From CAYJFG01 sp964369405 (lineage in GTDB: Bacteria > Bacillota > Clostridia > Oscillospirales > Acutalibacteraceae), in NCBI GenBank assembly GCA_964369405.1, contig CAYJGB010000003.1, positions 1 to 64,000 on the forward strand: a DNA stretch of 64,000 nucleotides. Direction: 5' to 3'. The notes below the pieces were generated by a model. The model was given only the letters and a program-made list of their open reading frames with translations. It did no database searches and was not told the DNA's origin. Shown here one piece after another: positions 16,722-25,635 of the stretch; position 1 is the first letter of the stretch, and each line of letters opens with the position of its first letter. Made by a program: the position numbers and the translations under genes.

Positions 16722-16919
16722 ATGCCAAAGATTAAAACACATAGCGGTGCTAAAAAACGTTTTAAAGTTACTAAAAACGGTAAAATAATTCGTGCACACG
16801 CAAATAGAAGACATATTCTTAACAAAAAAACTACTAAGCGTAAAAGAGGATTAAGAAAAGCTGCTATTACAGATAAAACAAATGTAGCTCAAGTAAAAAG
16901 ATTAATCCCTTACAAATAA
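16722..16919 (+). CDS. rpmI: Large ribosomal subunit protein bL35
   Basis: A 65-aa basic protein with the family pattern MPKIKTHSGAKKRFKVTKNGKI and, near the middle, RRHILNKKTTKRKRGLR. The length is standard. It is the second gene of the infC operon, with the ribosome site AAGGAGG, and follows infC by 25 nt. Confidence 0.97.
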   Translation: MPKIKTHSGAKKRFKVTKNGKIIRAHANRRHILNKKTTKRKRGLRKAAITDKTNVAQVKRLIPYK

Positions 16920-16982
16920 TTATTACAATGCTTTTAATGCATTAATAAAATTGAAATTAACCAATTATGGAGGTAAGATAGA

Positions 16983-17333
16983 ATGGCACGTGTAAAAGGT
17001 GCGATGATGACTCGCAAGAGAAGAAAAAAGACGTTAAAACTTGCAAAAGGTTACTGGGGTGCAAAAAGTAAACACTTTAAAATGGCTAAACAAGCTGTTA
17101 TGAAAAGTGGCAACTATGCATATATTGGACGTAAACATAGAAAAAGAGATTTCCGTCGTTTATGGATAACTCGTATTTCTGCTGCTTGTAAAATGAATGG
17201 TACTAACTATTCTACATTTATAAATGGACTTAAAAAAGCAGAGATTACACTTAACAGAAAAATGTTATCTGAGATAGCAATTTCAGACCCTGCAGCTTTC
17301 ACAAAGTTAGTAGAGCAAGCAAAGAATGCTTAA
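16983..17333 (+). CDS. rplT: Large ribosomal subunit protein bL20
   Basis: A 116-aa protein with family signature MARVKGAMMTRKRRKKTLKLAKGYWGAKS and, further on, YAYIGRKHRKRDFRRLWITRI. It is needed early in 50S assembly and is the likely autoregulator of this operon through the leader. The ATG follows TGGAGGT. A strong terminator follows the gene. Confidence 0.97.
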   Translation: MARVKGAMMTRKRRKKTLKLAKGYWGAKSKHFKMAKQAVMKSGNYAYIGRKHRKRDFRRLWITRISAACKMNGTNYSTFINGLKKAEITLNRKMLSEIAISDPAAFTKLVEQAKNA

Positions 17334-17349
17334 TTAAAAATATAATTGT

Positions 17350-17381
17350 TGCGTTTGGGATTTTATCTCAAACGCACTTTT
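17350..17381 (+). terminator. Terminator of the infC-rpmI-rplT operon
   Basis: TGCGTTTGGGA (17350-17360) pairs with TCTCAAACGCA (17366-17376) with one G-T pair, followed by CTTTT. Confidence 0.85.
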
Positions 17382-17426
17382 CGTAATTAAATATTTAAAT
17401 GCTATTAGCAAAGGAAGGCTTTTTGT

Positions 17427-18227
17427 ATGCAAAAAATCACCAGTAAAGATAATAAAACATTAAAACATATTCAAAAGTTAATTAAGAGTTCTAAATACAG
17501 AAGAGAAGAAAATTCTTACGTTATTGAAGGATTAAGACTTTGTAAAGATGCTTTTTTAAGTGGTGTTTTAATAGATATATTAATTATTTCTGATGATGTA
17601 TACGATAAGTATTTAGACTTTATTGAAGATATTAAAATTAACACTAAAGAGATAATTATTGTTGCTAATTCATTGTTTAAATCTCTTAGCGATACTAAAT
17701 CACCTCAGGGTGTAATGTGTGTTTGTAAAATCAGCGATAATAACTTAGATATATTTAGTGCAAAAAAGGGTAAATATTGTGCTTTAGAAAATGTGCAAGA
17801 CCCTACAAATTTAGGAACAATATTTAGAACAGCAGAAGCACTTGGGATAGATGGTTTAATCGTTTCGAATGATTGTTGTGATATATACAGTCCTAAAGTT
17901 TTAAGAGGAAGTATGGGTGCAGTTTTTAGACTTTCTGTTATTGTTGTAGATGATTTTATAACATTTATTCAAAATCTTCAAGAAAATAATATTATTTGCT
18001 TTGCCTCAACTCCTTGTAAAGATGCTTTAAATGTAACTAAGATTGATTTTAATAATTTTGATAAATCAGTTGTTTTAATCGGTAATGAGGGTAATGGGCT
18101 TACGAAATTAGCACTAGACATTTGTAAGTTTAAAGTTACAATACCTATGCTTTCAAAAGCAGAGTCACTTAATGCAAGTGTTGCAGCATCAATTTTAATG
18201 TGGGAAATGTTAAGAGATAAGGAGTGA
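17427..18227 (+). CDS. TrmH-family (SpoU) RNA 2'-O-ribose methyltransferase
   Basis: A 266-aa SPOUT-fold methyltransferase acting on rRNA or tRNA ribose. An N-terminal substrate-binding domain (about 1-100, beginning with ITSKDNKTLKHIQKLIKSSKYR) precedes the knotted domain. The latter has the three family motifs: ENVQDPTNLGTIFRTAEALG near 122, LIGNEGNGL near 212 and IPMLSKAESLNASVAASI near 238. The exact RNA target cannot be told from sequence. The position after rplT is common in Clostridia. Its stop is followed by dprA within 8 nt. Confidence 0.9.
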   Translation: MQKITSKDNKTLKHIQKLIKSSKYRREENSYVIEGLRLCKDAFLSGVLIDILIISDDVYDKYLDFIEDIKINTKEIIIVANSLFKSLSDTKSPQGVMCVCKISDNNLDIFSAKKGKYCALENVQDPTNLGTIFRTAEALGIDGLIVSNDCCDIYSPKVLRGSMGAVFRLSVIVVDDFITFIQNLQENNIICFASTPCKDALNVTKIDFNNFDKSVVLIGNEGNGLTKLALDICKFKVTIPMLSKAESLNASVAASILMWEMLRDKE

Positions 18228-18235
18228 TAGTAAGT

Positions 18236-19504
18236 ATGTATAAATATAATGAAACTACAATTTATTATGTGTGGTTACAACAAGCATTAGGCTATGGTAA
18301 CCCAAAAGTTAGAACTATATTTAACTTTTATAAAGACATCAAAGAATTTTATTATGCTGATTATACATCTAAACGTATGTTAGGTTGTTTTACAAGCAAG
18401 GAACTGTCGAATTTAAAAGATACTTCTCTTGATAAGTCTATGCAAATTATAGAAGACTGTAAAACACTTGACTATAATATTATCACTTTTAATTCAGACG
18501 ATTACCCTAAATGCTTAAGCGAGATTTACAACCCACCGATAGTATTATATGTAAAAGGTGAAATGCCAAACGTAGATTATAATTTATCAATTGGAATTGT
18601 TGGCACTAGGTCAGCATCAAGACAAGGTATTAGAACAGCTTTTACTTTTGGTGCTGAACTATCTAAAGTTGGTACAATAGTAGTAAGTGGTGGAGCGTTA
18701 GGCGTAGATTGTGCAGCTCACAGAGGTGTGTTGCAATCTGGTGGTAGCACTATATGTGTACTAGGTTGTGGAATAGATTATAACTACTTATCTAGTAATG
18801 CTCAAATGAGAAACCTAATTACTAAAAAAGGAGCAGTTATTTCTGAGTATCCACCAAAATCACCACCGTTAGGCAGAAACTTTCCTATGCGTAATAGAAT
18901 AATATCTGGACTGAGCAATGGATTAGTAGTTATCGAAGCAGGTGAGAAAAGTGGTTCGTTAATTACTGCAAATTTAGCACTTGAACAAAACAGAGATGTC
19001 TTTTCAGTTCCTGGCGAAATAACAAATACATATCAACTAGGCACAAACTTACTAATTAAACAAGGTGCAAAGTTCACAACTGAGGTAAAAGATATTTTAG
19101 AGGAATATGACGACTTATATACTCAATATATTGAAACTACAAGTGAACAAAATTTAGAAGATTACGAAGAAGAAATTGATAAAGTACCATTTACAGTACG
19201 AAAAGAAGAAACAAATAACGAAAAAACTGATAATAAAAAAGAAAAAACAACAAATAATAGCGATAAAGTTAAAACAGATAATCAAAAATTAGATACAACA
19301 ACAAATTATATTAAAACAGATATTCCTGATGATATTTCCGATGATGCAAAAATGATATACGATGTTTTATCGGAAATGCCAGTTCATACAGATGAAATAG
19401 CGAGTAAGACTAAACTTTCTATAAAAAATGTCTTAACAGCATTAACACAATTAGAACTTTTTGGGCTTATAAAATCGCATTCAGGAAGAAGATTTTCAAA
19501 ATAA
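18236..19504 (+). CDS. dprA: DNA-processing protein DprA
   Basis: A 422-aa single-strand DNA-binding protein that loads RecA during natural transformation. The Rossmann-like core has GIVGTRSASRQG near 122, SGGALGVDCAAHRG near 150 and the family segment PMRNRIISGLSNGLVVIEAG near 215. A charged, Lys/Thr/Asn-rich linker (about 315-360) leads to a C-terminal winged helix (DDAKMIYDVLSEMPVHTDEI onward). The frame opens at a GTG at 18224, but that codon lies inside the AAGGAG ribosome site, so the ATG at 18236 is taken. No com genes are present to show competence. Confidence 0.92.
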   Translation: MYKYNETTIYYVWLQQALGYGNPKVRTIFNFYKDIKEFYYADYTSKRMLGCFTSKELSNLKDTSLDKSMQIIEDCKTLDYNIITFNSDDYPKCLSEIYNPPIVLYVKGEMPNVDYNLSIGIVGTRSASRQGIRTAFTFGAELSKVGTIVVSGGALGVDCAAHRGVLQSGGSTICVLGCGIDYNYLSSNAQMRNLITKKGAVISEYPPKSPPLGRNFPMRNRIISGLSNGLVVIEAGEKSGSLITANLALEQNRDVFSVPGEITNTYQLGTNLLIKQGAKFTTEVKDILEEYDDLYTQYIETTSEQNLEDYEEEIDKVPFTVRKEETNNEKTDNKKEKTTNNSDKVKTDNQKLDTTTNYIKTDIPDDISDDAKMIYDVLSEMPVHTDEIASKTKLSIKNVLTALTQLELFGLIKSHSGRRFSK

Positions 19505-19530
19505 AAATATAAGAAGGGTAAAGTAATATT

Positions 19531-21618
19531 ATGGCAAATTTAGTAATAGTGGAGTCACCAGCAAAGGCAAAGACTATAAAAAAATATTTAGGTAAAGATT
19601 TTGAAGTAGTAGCTTCTATGGGACATGTTAGAGATTTACCACAATCACGTTTAAGTGTAGATATAAAAAAGAAATTTGCACCAAAGTACGATATAATAAA
19701 AGGTAAGGAAAAGTTAGTAACAGAGCTTAAAAAAGCTGCTAAAAAAAGTGATAACATCTACTTAGCAACTGACCCCGACCGTGAGGGAGAAGCTATATCA
19801 TGGCATTTAGCGTATATATTAGGACTTGATACAGCTGATAAAAATAGAGTTGAATTTAACGAAATAACAAAAACAGGCGTGCAAAATGGTATGGCTAATT
19901 TACGTGCTATTGACTTGGATTTAGTAGATGCACAACAAGCTAGACGAATACTTGACAGATTAGTAGGCTATAAGTTAAGTCCTTTTTTATCTCAAAAAAT
20001 CAGAAGAGGGTTGTCTGGTGGTAGAGTTCAGTCTGTGGCACTTAAAATAATTGTAGATAGAGAAGATGAAATACGCAAATTTGTTCCAGTTGAATACTGG
20101 TCGATAGATGCTAAATTTATACCAAAAGGTAGTAGAAGAAACTTTACATCTGCTCTTTATGGTGATAAAAACGGAAAGATTAAAATAGACAACGAAGAAC
20201 AAGCAAATAAAATACTTAAAGACTTAGAAAATGCAGATTATGTTGTGTCTAAAGTTAAAAATGGTACTAGAAAAAAATCTCCAGCACCTCCATTTATTAC
20301 ATCAACACTTCAACAAGAGGCTTCAAGAAAATTAGGTTTTCAGTCAAGAAGAACTATGAAAGTTGCTCAAGAACTTTACGAAGGTATGGAAATTCCTAAT
20401 ATTGGTGCTACTGGTCTTATTACTTATATGAGAACTGACTCACTGCGTATATCTAATGATGCTTTAGACGAAATCAAAAACTTTATAGAGGATAAATATG
20501 GTAGTAAATATCTACCTAAAAACCCTCGTGTGTTTAAATCTCGTTCTAACTCTCAAGATGGTCACGAAGCTATCAGACCTACTATGCCTTCTTTAGAACC
20601 AGATAAAATAAAGGGTAGTTTAACTTCTGACCAATATAAACTTTATAAATTAATTTGGGAACGCTTTACAGCTTGTCAAATGGCTGATTGTATGCACAAA
20701 ACTACTCAAGCAGAGATAACTGCTAACGAGTATATTTTTAAAGCGTCTGGCTATACTGTGAGCTTTGATGGTTTTACTGTTCTTTATGTAGAGGGTAAAG
20801 ACTCTGAAGAAGAAAAACAAAAAGAGCTTCCACCACTAGAAAAAGATATGCCACTTAAATTAAAAGAACTTTTACCTAATCAACATTTTACACAGCCACC
20901 AGCTAGATTTACTGAGGCATCTTTAATAAAAGCATTAGAAGAAAATGGAATAGGTAGACCATCAACATATGCTGCTACTATCTCTACTTTAACAAGTAGA
21001 GAATATGTAAAAAGAGAAGCTAAAACTTTGTTTCCTACAGAACTTGGCGAAGTTATAACAAAACTTATGAAAGAACGCTTTCCAAAGATTGTAAATGTTA
21101 AATTTACGGCTCAAATGGAACAAGACTTAGATAAAATAGAAAAAGGCGAGCAAGAATGGGTAGAGCTTTTAGATGTATTCTATTCTGATTTTGACAAGAC
21201 ACTTAAAAAAGCAAAAGAAGAGATGGACGGTGTTAAAATTCAGCTTAAAGAAGACGAAACAGACATAGTATGCGAACTTTGTGGCAAAAAAATGGTAGTT
21301 AAAGTTGGCAGATATGGTAAATTTATTGCTTGTCCTGGATACCCTGAATGTAAAAATATAAAAAAATTCATACAAGAAATAGGCGTTAATTGTCCAAAAT
21401 GTGATGGACAAGTTATTGTAAGAAAAACCAAAAAAGGTAGAGATTTTTACGGTTGTAGTAATTATCCAAATTGCAATTTTGTGTCTTGGAGCGAGCCTAC
21501 AAATGAGAAATGCCCACAATGTGGAGAAATATTATTTAAGAAAAAAGGTAAAAAACCAGTTCTAATGTGCAATAAAGAGGGCTGTGGATATGTAAAAAAA
21601 TTAGACAGCGAGGAATAA
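19531..21618 (+). CDS. topA: DNA topoisomerase I
   Basis: A 695-aa type IA enzyme that relaxes negative supercoils. The Toprim domain begins MANLVIVESPAKAKTIKKYL and continues to TDPDREGEAISWHL near 78-91. The catalytic tyrosine is Y299 in GLITYMRTDSLRIS. Three C-terminal four-cysteine zinc ribbons follow: CELCGKK...CPGYPEC, CPKCDG...CSNYPNC and CPQCGE...CNKEGC (about 577-690). The length and layout match clostridial TopA. It follows dprA by 26 nt and precedes trmFO by 6 nt. Confidence 0.97.
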   Translation: MANLVIVESPAKAKTIKKYLGKDFEVVASMGHVRDLPQSRLSVDIKKKFAPKYDIIKGKEKLVTELKKAAKKSDNIYLATDPDREGEAISWHLAYILGLDTADKNRVEFNEITKTGVQNGMANLRAIDLDLVDAQQARRILDRLVGYKLSPFLSQKIRRGLSGGRVQSVALKIIVDREDEIRKFVPVEYWSIDAKFIPKGSRRNFTSALYGDKNGKIKIDNEEQANKILKDLENADYVVSKVKNGTRKKSPAPPFITSTLQQEASRKLGFQSRRTMKVAQELYEGMEIPNIGATGLITYMRTDSLRISNDALDEIKNFIEDKYGSKYLPKNPRVFKSRSNSQDGHEAIRPTMPSLEPDKIKGSLTSDQYKLYKLIWERFTACQMADCMHKTTQAEITANEYIFKASGYTVSFDGFTVLYVEGKDSEEEKQKELPPLEKDMPLKLKELLPNQHFTQPPARFTEASLIKALEENGIGRPSTYAATISTLTSREYVKREAKTLFPTELGEVITKLMKERFPKIVNVKFTAQMEQDLDKIEKGEQEWVELLDVFYSDFDKTLKKAKEEMDGVKIQLKEDETDIVCELCGKKMVVKVGRYGKFIACPGYPECKNIKKFIQEIGVNCPKCDGQVIVRKTKKGRDFYGCSNYPNCNFVSWSEPTNEKCPQCGEILFKKKGKKPVLMCNKEGCGYVKKLDSEE

Positions 21619-21624
21619 TTTTTT

Positions 21625-22956
21625 ATGACAGTTAATGTTATAGGTGCAGGGCTTGCAGGGTGTGAGTGCGCATATCAAATAGCTAGTAGAGGTATAAAAG
21701 TTAATTTGTATGAGATGAAACCTCATAAAAAAACACCAGCACATCAAACAGATGGTTTAGCAGAGCTTATATGTTCTAATTCGTTTAAAGCAAGTAGAGT
21801 AGAAAGTGCTGCTGGTATGCTCAAAGAAGAGATGAGAATGCTCAATTCTTTACTAATGATGTGTGCTGATATGTGTAGAGTTCCAGCCGGTGGAGCATTG
21901 GCAGTAGATAGAGATTTGTTTTCAAAAGAAGTAACAAAACGTATAAGAGAGCATAAAAACATAAATTTAATAGAAGAAGAAATATTTGAAATTCCACAAG
22001 ATAGTATTACAGTAATAGCAAGTGGGCCACTTACAAGTGATATATTAGCAAATAATATAGAAAAATTATGTGGTGGAGCATTAAATTTTTTTGATGCAGC
22101 AGCACCAATAATTACTAGTGATAGTATAGACTTTAATAGTGCTTTTTTTGCTAGCAGATATGGTAAAGGCGATGGTGATGATTACATTAATTGTCCACTT
22201 AATAAAGAGGAATATGAATATTTTAGAGATGAGTTGATAAATGCTCAAAGAGCACCTTTACATAATGTAGATGTGCAAAACCCTAAAGTGTATGAGGGTT
22301 GTATGCCAATAGAGATAATGGCACAAAGAGGAAAAGACACTATACGTTTTGGACCTATGAAACCAGTAGGGCTTACTGACCCTAAAACTGGACATAGACC
22401 ATGGGCAGTAGTTCAACTTAGAAAAGAAAATAAAGAGGCAACTTTATATAATTTAGTAGGATTTCAAACAAATTTAAAATTTCCTGAACAAAGAAGAGTA
22501 TTTGGTCTAATTCCAGCACTTAAAAACGCAGATTTTGTAAGATATGGTGTAATGCATAGAAATACATTTATTAATTCACCAAAGCTATTGAATGCTGATT
22601 ATTCATTTATAGAAAATAGCAATTTATACTTTGCAGGACAGATAACAGGTGTTGAGGGATATATGGAATCTGGTAGTTCTGGGCTTATAGCAGGTATTAA
22701 TGTAGCTAGAAAAGTATTAGGGCAAAAAGAATTATACTTACCGATAGAATGTATGAGTGGTTGTCTTGCTAATTACATAAGTGATAAAACAGTTACTAAC
22801 TTTCAGCCAATGGGTGCTAATGTTGGAATTTTACCGTCACTAAACGAAGTTATAAGAGATAAAAAATTAAAGGCTACTAAATATGCTAATCGTTCAATAG
22901 AAGTTTTAAAACAATTCATAATTGAAAATGATGTTAATGTGGAGGAAACATTATGA
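21625..22956 (+). CDS. trmFO: Folate-dependent tRNA (uracil-54-C5)-methyltransferase
   Basis: A 443-aa flavoprotein that makes ribothymidine at position 54 of tRNA using methylenetetrahydrofolate. The FAD-binding motif GAGLAGCECAYQIA is at 7-20. The conserved segment ELICSNSFKASRVESAAGMLKEE is near 46. CMPIEIMAQRGKDTIRFGPMKP (near 223) contains the conserved cysteine, and SGSSGLIAGINVAR is near 348. The topA-trmFO order is typical of Firmicutes, although codY or xerC, often next, is missing. Its last codons overlap plsX by 4 nt. Confidence 0.96.
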   Translation: MTVNVIGAGLAGCECAYQIASRGIKVNLYEMKPHKKTPAHQTDGLAELICSNSFKASRVESAAGMLKEEMRMLNSLLMMCADMCRVPAGGALAVDRDLFSKEVTKRIREHKNINLIEEEIFEIPQDSITVIASGPLTSDILANNIEKLCGGALNFFDAAAPIITSDSIDFNSAFFASRYGKGDGDDYINCPLNKEEYEYFRDELINAQRAPLHNVDVQNPKVYEGCMPIEIMAQRGKDTIRFGPMKPVGLTDPKTGHRPWAVVQLRKENKEATLYNLVGFQTNLKFPEQRRVFGLIPALKNADFVRYGVMHRNTFINSPKLLNADYSFIENSNLYFAGQITGVEGYMESGSSGLIAGINVARKVLGQKELYLPIECMSGCLANYISDKTVTNFQPMGANVGILPSLNEVIRDKKLKATKYANRSIEVLKQFIIENDVNVEETL

Positions 22957-23939
22957 AAATCATAGTAGATGGTTTTGGTGGAGATAATGCACCACTAGAG
23001 ATAATTAAGGGAGCTGTAATGGCTACTCAAGAATTAGATATAGATATAATCTTGACAGGCGATGTAGAAGAGATGAAAAAAGTAGCAGATGAAGAAAACA
23101 TATCTCTTGATAGAATAGAACTAGTAAATGCTACTCAAGTTATAGATATGCATGATGATTCTATGGCAGTTATAAAAGAGAAAAAAGATTCTTCAATGGC
23201 TGTAGGGTTAAGCTTACTTGCTAAGGGACAAGGAGATGCATTTGTATCAGCAGGGAATAGTGGAGCATTAACAGTAGGTGCTACTATGATTACTAAGAGA
23301 ATAAAAGGTATTAAAAGGGCAGCGTTTGCACCTGTTATGCCAACAACTCAAGGTTTTGCAATGTTACTAGATAGTGGTGCAAATGTAGATTGTAGAGCAG
23401 AAATGTTATTACAATTTGGGCTGATGGGTTCAATATATATGGAGAAAGTTATGAAAGTTAAAAGTCCTAGAGTAGGGCTTGCAAATGTAGGAACAGAAGA
23501 AACAAAAGGAACACAGCTACAACTAGATGCATACGCACTACTTAAAAATAGTGATTTAAATTTTATAGGAAATGTAGAAGGCAGAGATATACCAATGCAT
23601 GGTTGCGATGTTTTAGTAGCAGATGGATTTACAGGTAATTTAATAATTAAAACTTATGAGGGTGTAGCATTAGCATTAATGGGTAAAATAAAAGATATGT
23701 TTAGCAAAAATGCAAAAACTAAATTAGCAGCAGCCTTAGTTATGAGTGATTTAAAAAATATGAAAAAGCAATTTGACTATAACGAATATGGTGGCTCAGC
23801 TATTTTAGGAATATCAAAGCCAGTATTTAAATGTCATGGAAGTGCAAAGGCTAAAACGCTTAAAAGCACAATAGGGCTTGCAAAACAATATGTTGAGGGC
23901 AATGTAACACAGGAAATTGAAAAAGCACTTGCAAAATAA
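22953..23939 (+). CDS. plsX: Phosphate acyltransferase PlsX
   Basis: A 328-aa peripheral membrane enzyme that turns acyl-ACP into acyl-phosphate for phospholipid synthesis, feeding PlsY. It begins with the family motif VDGFGGDNAPLEIIKGA. Further signatures are DSMAVIKEKKDSSMAVGL near 69, SAGNSGALTVGA near 100, and HGCDVLVADGFTGNLIIKTYEG near 215. The start ATG overlaps the end of trmFO by 4 nt. In most Firmicutes acpP lies between plsX and rnc; it is absent here, since rnc starts 13 nt later. Confidence 0.96.
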   Translation: MKIIVDGFGGDNAPLEIIKGAVMATQELDIDIILTGDVEEMKKVADEENISLDRIELVNATQVIDMHDDSMAVIKEKKDSSMAVGLSLLAKGQGDAFVSAGNSGALTVGATMITKRIKGIKRAAFAPVMPTTQGFAMLLDSGANVDCRAEMLLQFGLMGSIYMEKVMKVKSPRVGLANVGTEETKGTQLQLDAYALLKNSDLNFIGNVEGRDIPMHGCDVLVADGFTGNLIIKTYEGVALALMGKIKDMFSKNAKTKLAAALVMSDLKNMKKQFDYNEYGGSAILGISKPVFKCHGSAKAKTLKSTIGLAKQYVEGNVTQEIEKALAK

Positions 23940-23952
23940 GGAGAGATTTTAG

Positions 23953-24627
23953 GTGGAACAATTTGAAAAACTATGTGGATATAAATTTAATAATATAGAA
24001 TATTTAAAAACAGCACTTACACACTCATCTTTTGCAAACGAAGCAAAAAACAAAGCTACTTGTAACGAAAGATTAGAGTTTTTAGGAGATTCAGTACTAA
24101 GTATTGTAGTTTCTGATTATATATTTAAAAATTGCCCTAATATGCCAGAAGGAGATTTAACTAAGCTTAGAGCATCTTTAGTATGCGAAAAATCGCTTTC
24201 GACATATGCTCAAAGCATAAAATTAGGCTCGTTTTTAATGCTTAGTAGAGGTGAGCGTCATAGTGGTGGAGCTACTAGGGCATCTATTTTAGCAGATGCA
24301 TTCGAGGCTTTAATTGCAGCTATTTATTTAGACGGTGGGCTAGAAAATGCACGTAAATTTGTACTTAATTTTGTAGTGCCAGATATAGAAAATCCAAAAC
24401 CAAAGAGTTTTAAAGATTATAAAACAAGTTTACAAGAAATAGTACAAAAAAACCCAGAAGAGCGTTTGGAGTATGTTCTTGCAGGAGAAAGTGGCCCTGA
24501 CCACAATAAACATTTCGTTGTAGAAGTTCACTTAAACAGCAATGTTATTGGTAAAGGTGGAGGAAAAAGCAAAAAAGAGGCAGAACAGCAAGCCGCTAGG
24601 GAAGCTATGGAGTTGATGGGGTATTGA
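23953..24627 (+). CDS. rnc: Ribonuclease III
   Basis: A 224-aa double-strand-specific endonuclease for rRNA and mRNA processing. The catalytic signature NERLEFLGDSVLS is at about 38-50. A second acidic cluster, ADAFEALIAAIYLDGG, lies near 115. The double-stranded-RNA-binding domain is at about 155-222 (DYKTSLQEIVQK to KKEAEQQAAREAMEL). The GTG start follows AAGGAGAG at 23938-23945. Its stop overlaps the TTG start of the next gene. Confidence 0.96.
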   Translation: MEQFEKLCGYKFNNIEYLKTALTHSSFANEAKNKATCNERLEFLGDSVLSIVVSDYIFKNCPNMPEGDLTKLRASLVCEKSLSTYAQSIKLGSFLMLSRGERHSGGATRASILADAFEALIAAIYLDGGLENARKFVLNFVVPDIENPKPKSFKDYKTSLQEIVQKNPEERLEYVLAGESGPDHNKHFVVEVHLNSNVIGKGGGKSKKEAEQQAAREAMELMGY

Positions 24628-25622
24628 AACATAGTAACATAGCAATTTTTGTGCCTCACAATGGTTGCCCACATCAATGTAGTTTTTGTAATCAAAAATC
24701 AATTACAGGGAAAAGTTATCAACCAAAGAAAGCAGATATAAAAAAAGACTTAGAAATAGCAATTAAAACATTAGGAGAAAATGTAATAAATGGAGAAATT
24801 GCTTTTTTTGGTGGTAGTTTTACAGCGATAGATTATGATTACATGATAGAGCTTTTAGAGTGTGCTTATGAATATGTAAAAGATTATAATTTTGCAGGTA
24901 TTAGAATATCTACAAGACCTGATTGTATAGACGAAAATATTTTAAATATTTTAAAAAAATATGGTGTTACTTCTATTGAGTTAGGTGCTCAAAGCATGAT
25001 AAATGATGTTTTAATTGCAAACAAGAGAGGTCACAATGTAGAAGATGTAATAAAGGCATCTGAGTTAATTAAGAGTTATGGGTTTTCTTTAGGGCTTCAA
25101 ATGATGACAGGTTTATATAAAAGCGATAACGAGAAAGATATTTTAACAGCAGAAAAATTAGCCGATTTAAAACCAGACACAATCAGGATATACCCTACAA
25201 TAGTAATGAAAAACACATATTTAGAAGAATTATATAATAGCTTTCTATATTCACCGACTGAGCTTGATAATACAGTTTTGTTATGTGCAAAGTTGATTGA
25301 GTATTTTGAAAACTTAAACATTAAAGTGATTAGAGTAGGATTACATAGCAGTGAAAGCATGCAAACAGATAAAGTAGCAGGTGCGTATCATCAAGCGTTT
25401 AGAGAACTTTGTCAAAGTGAGATATTATTAAATAAGATACTAAAAATTATATATATAAAAAATATTCAAAAAGGTAATATCAATATAGTAGTAAATCCTA
25501 GAGATGTTTCTAAATTAAACGGACAAAAAAAGTGTAATATAGAAAAAATCAAAGAATTAGGATATAACCCAATAGTAATACAAGATGATAAAATAGATAT
25601 TAACAAAATAGAAGTATATTAA
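24624..25622 (+). CDS. Elp3-like radical SAM protein
   Basis: A 332-aa radical SAM protein. The cluster-binding motif is CPHQCSFCNQ near 13-22. FFGGSFTAIDYDYM near 54 and GAQSMINDVLIANKRGH near 123 are typical of the Elp3/HemN-like group, but the Elp3 acetyltransferase domain is absent. The function is not established; a tRNA-modification role is possible. It commonly sits between rnc and smc in Clostridia. The TTG start overlaps the rnc stop, suggesting coupled translation. Confidence 0.8.
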   Translation: MKHSNIAIFVPHNGCPHQCSFCNQKSITGKSYQPKKADIKKDLEIAIKTLGENVINGEIAFFGGSFTAIDYDYMIELLECAYEYVKDYNFAGIRISTRPDCIDENILNILKKYGVTSIELGAQSMINDVLIANKRGHNVEDVIKASELIKSYGFSLGLQMMTGLYKSDNEKDILTAEKLADLKPDTIRIYPTIVMKNTYLEELYNSFLYSPTELDNTVLLCAKLIEYFENLNIKVIRVGLHSSESMQTDKVAGAYHQAFRELCQSEILLNKILKIIYIKNIQKGNINIVVNPRDVSKLNGQKKCNIEKIKELGYNPIVIQDDKIDINKIEVY

Positions 25623-25635
25623 TAGAGGTGAAAAA

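Noticed and set aside
18224..18235. GTG start of dprA
   Set aside because: The GTG lies within the AAGGAG ribosome site; the ATG 12 nt later is better placed.
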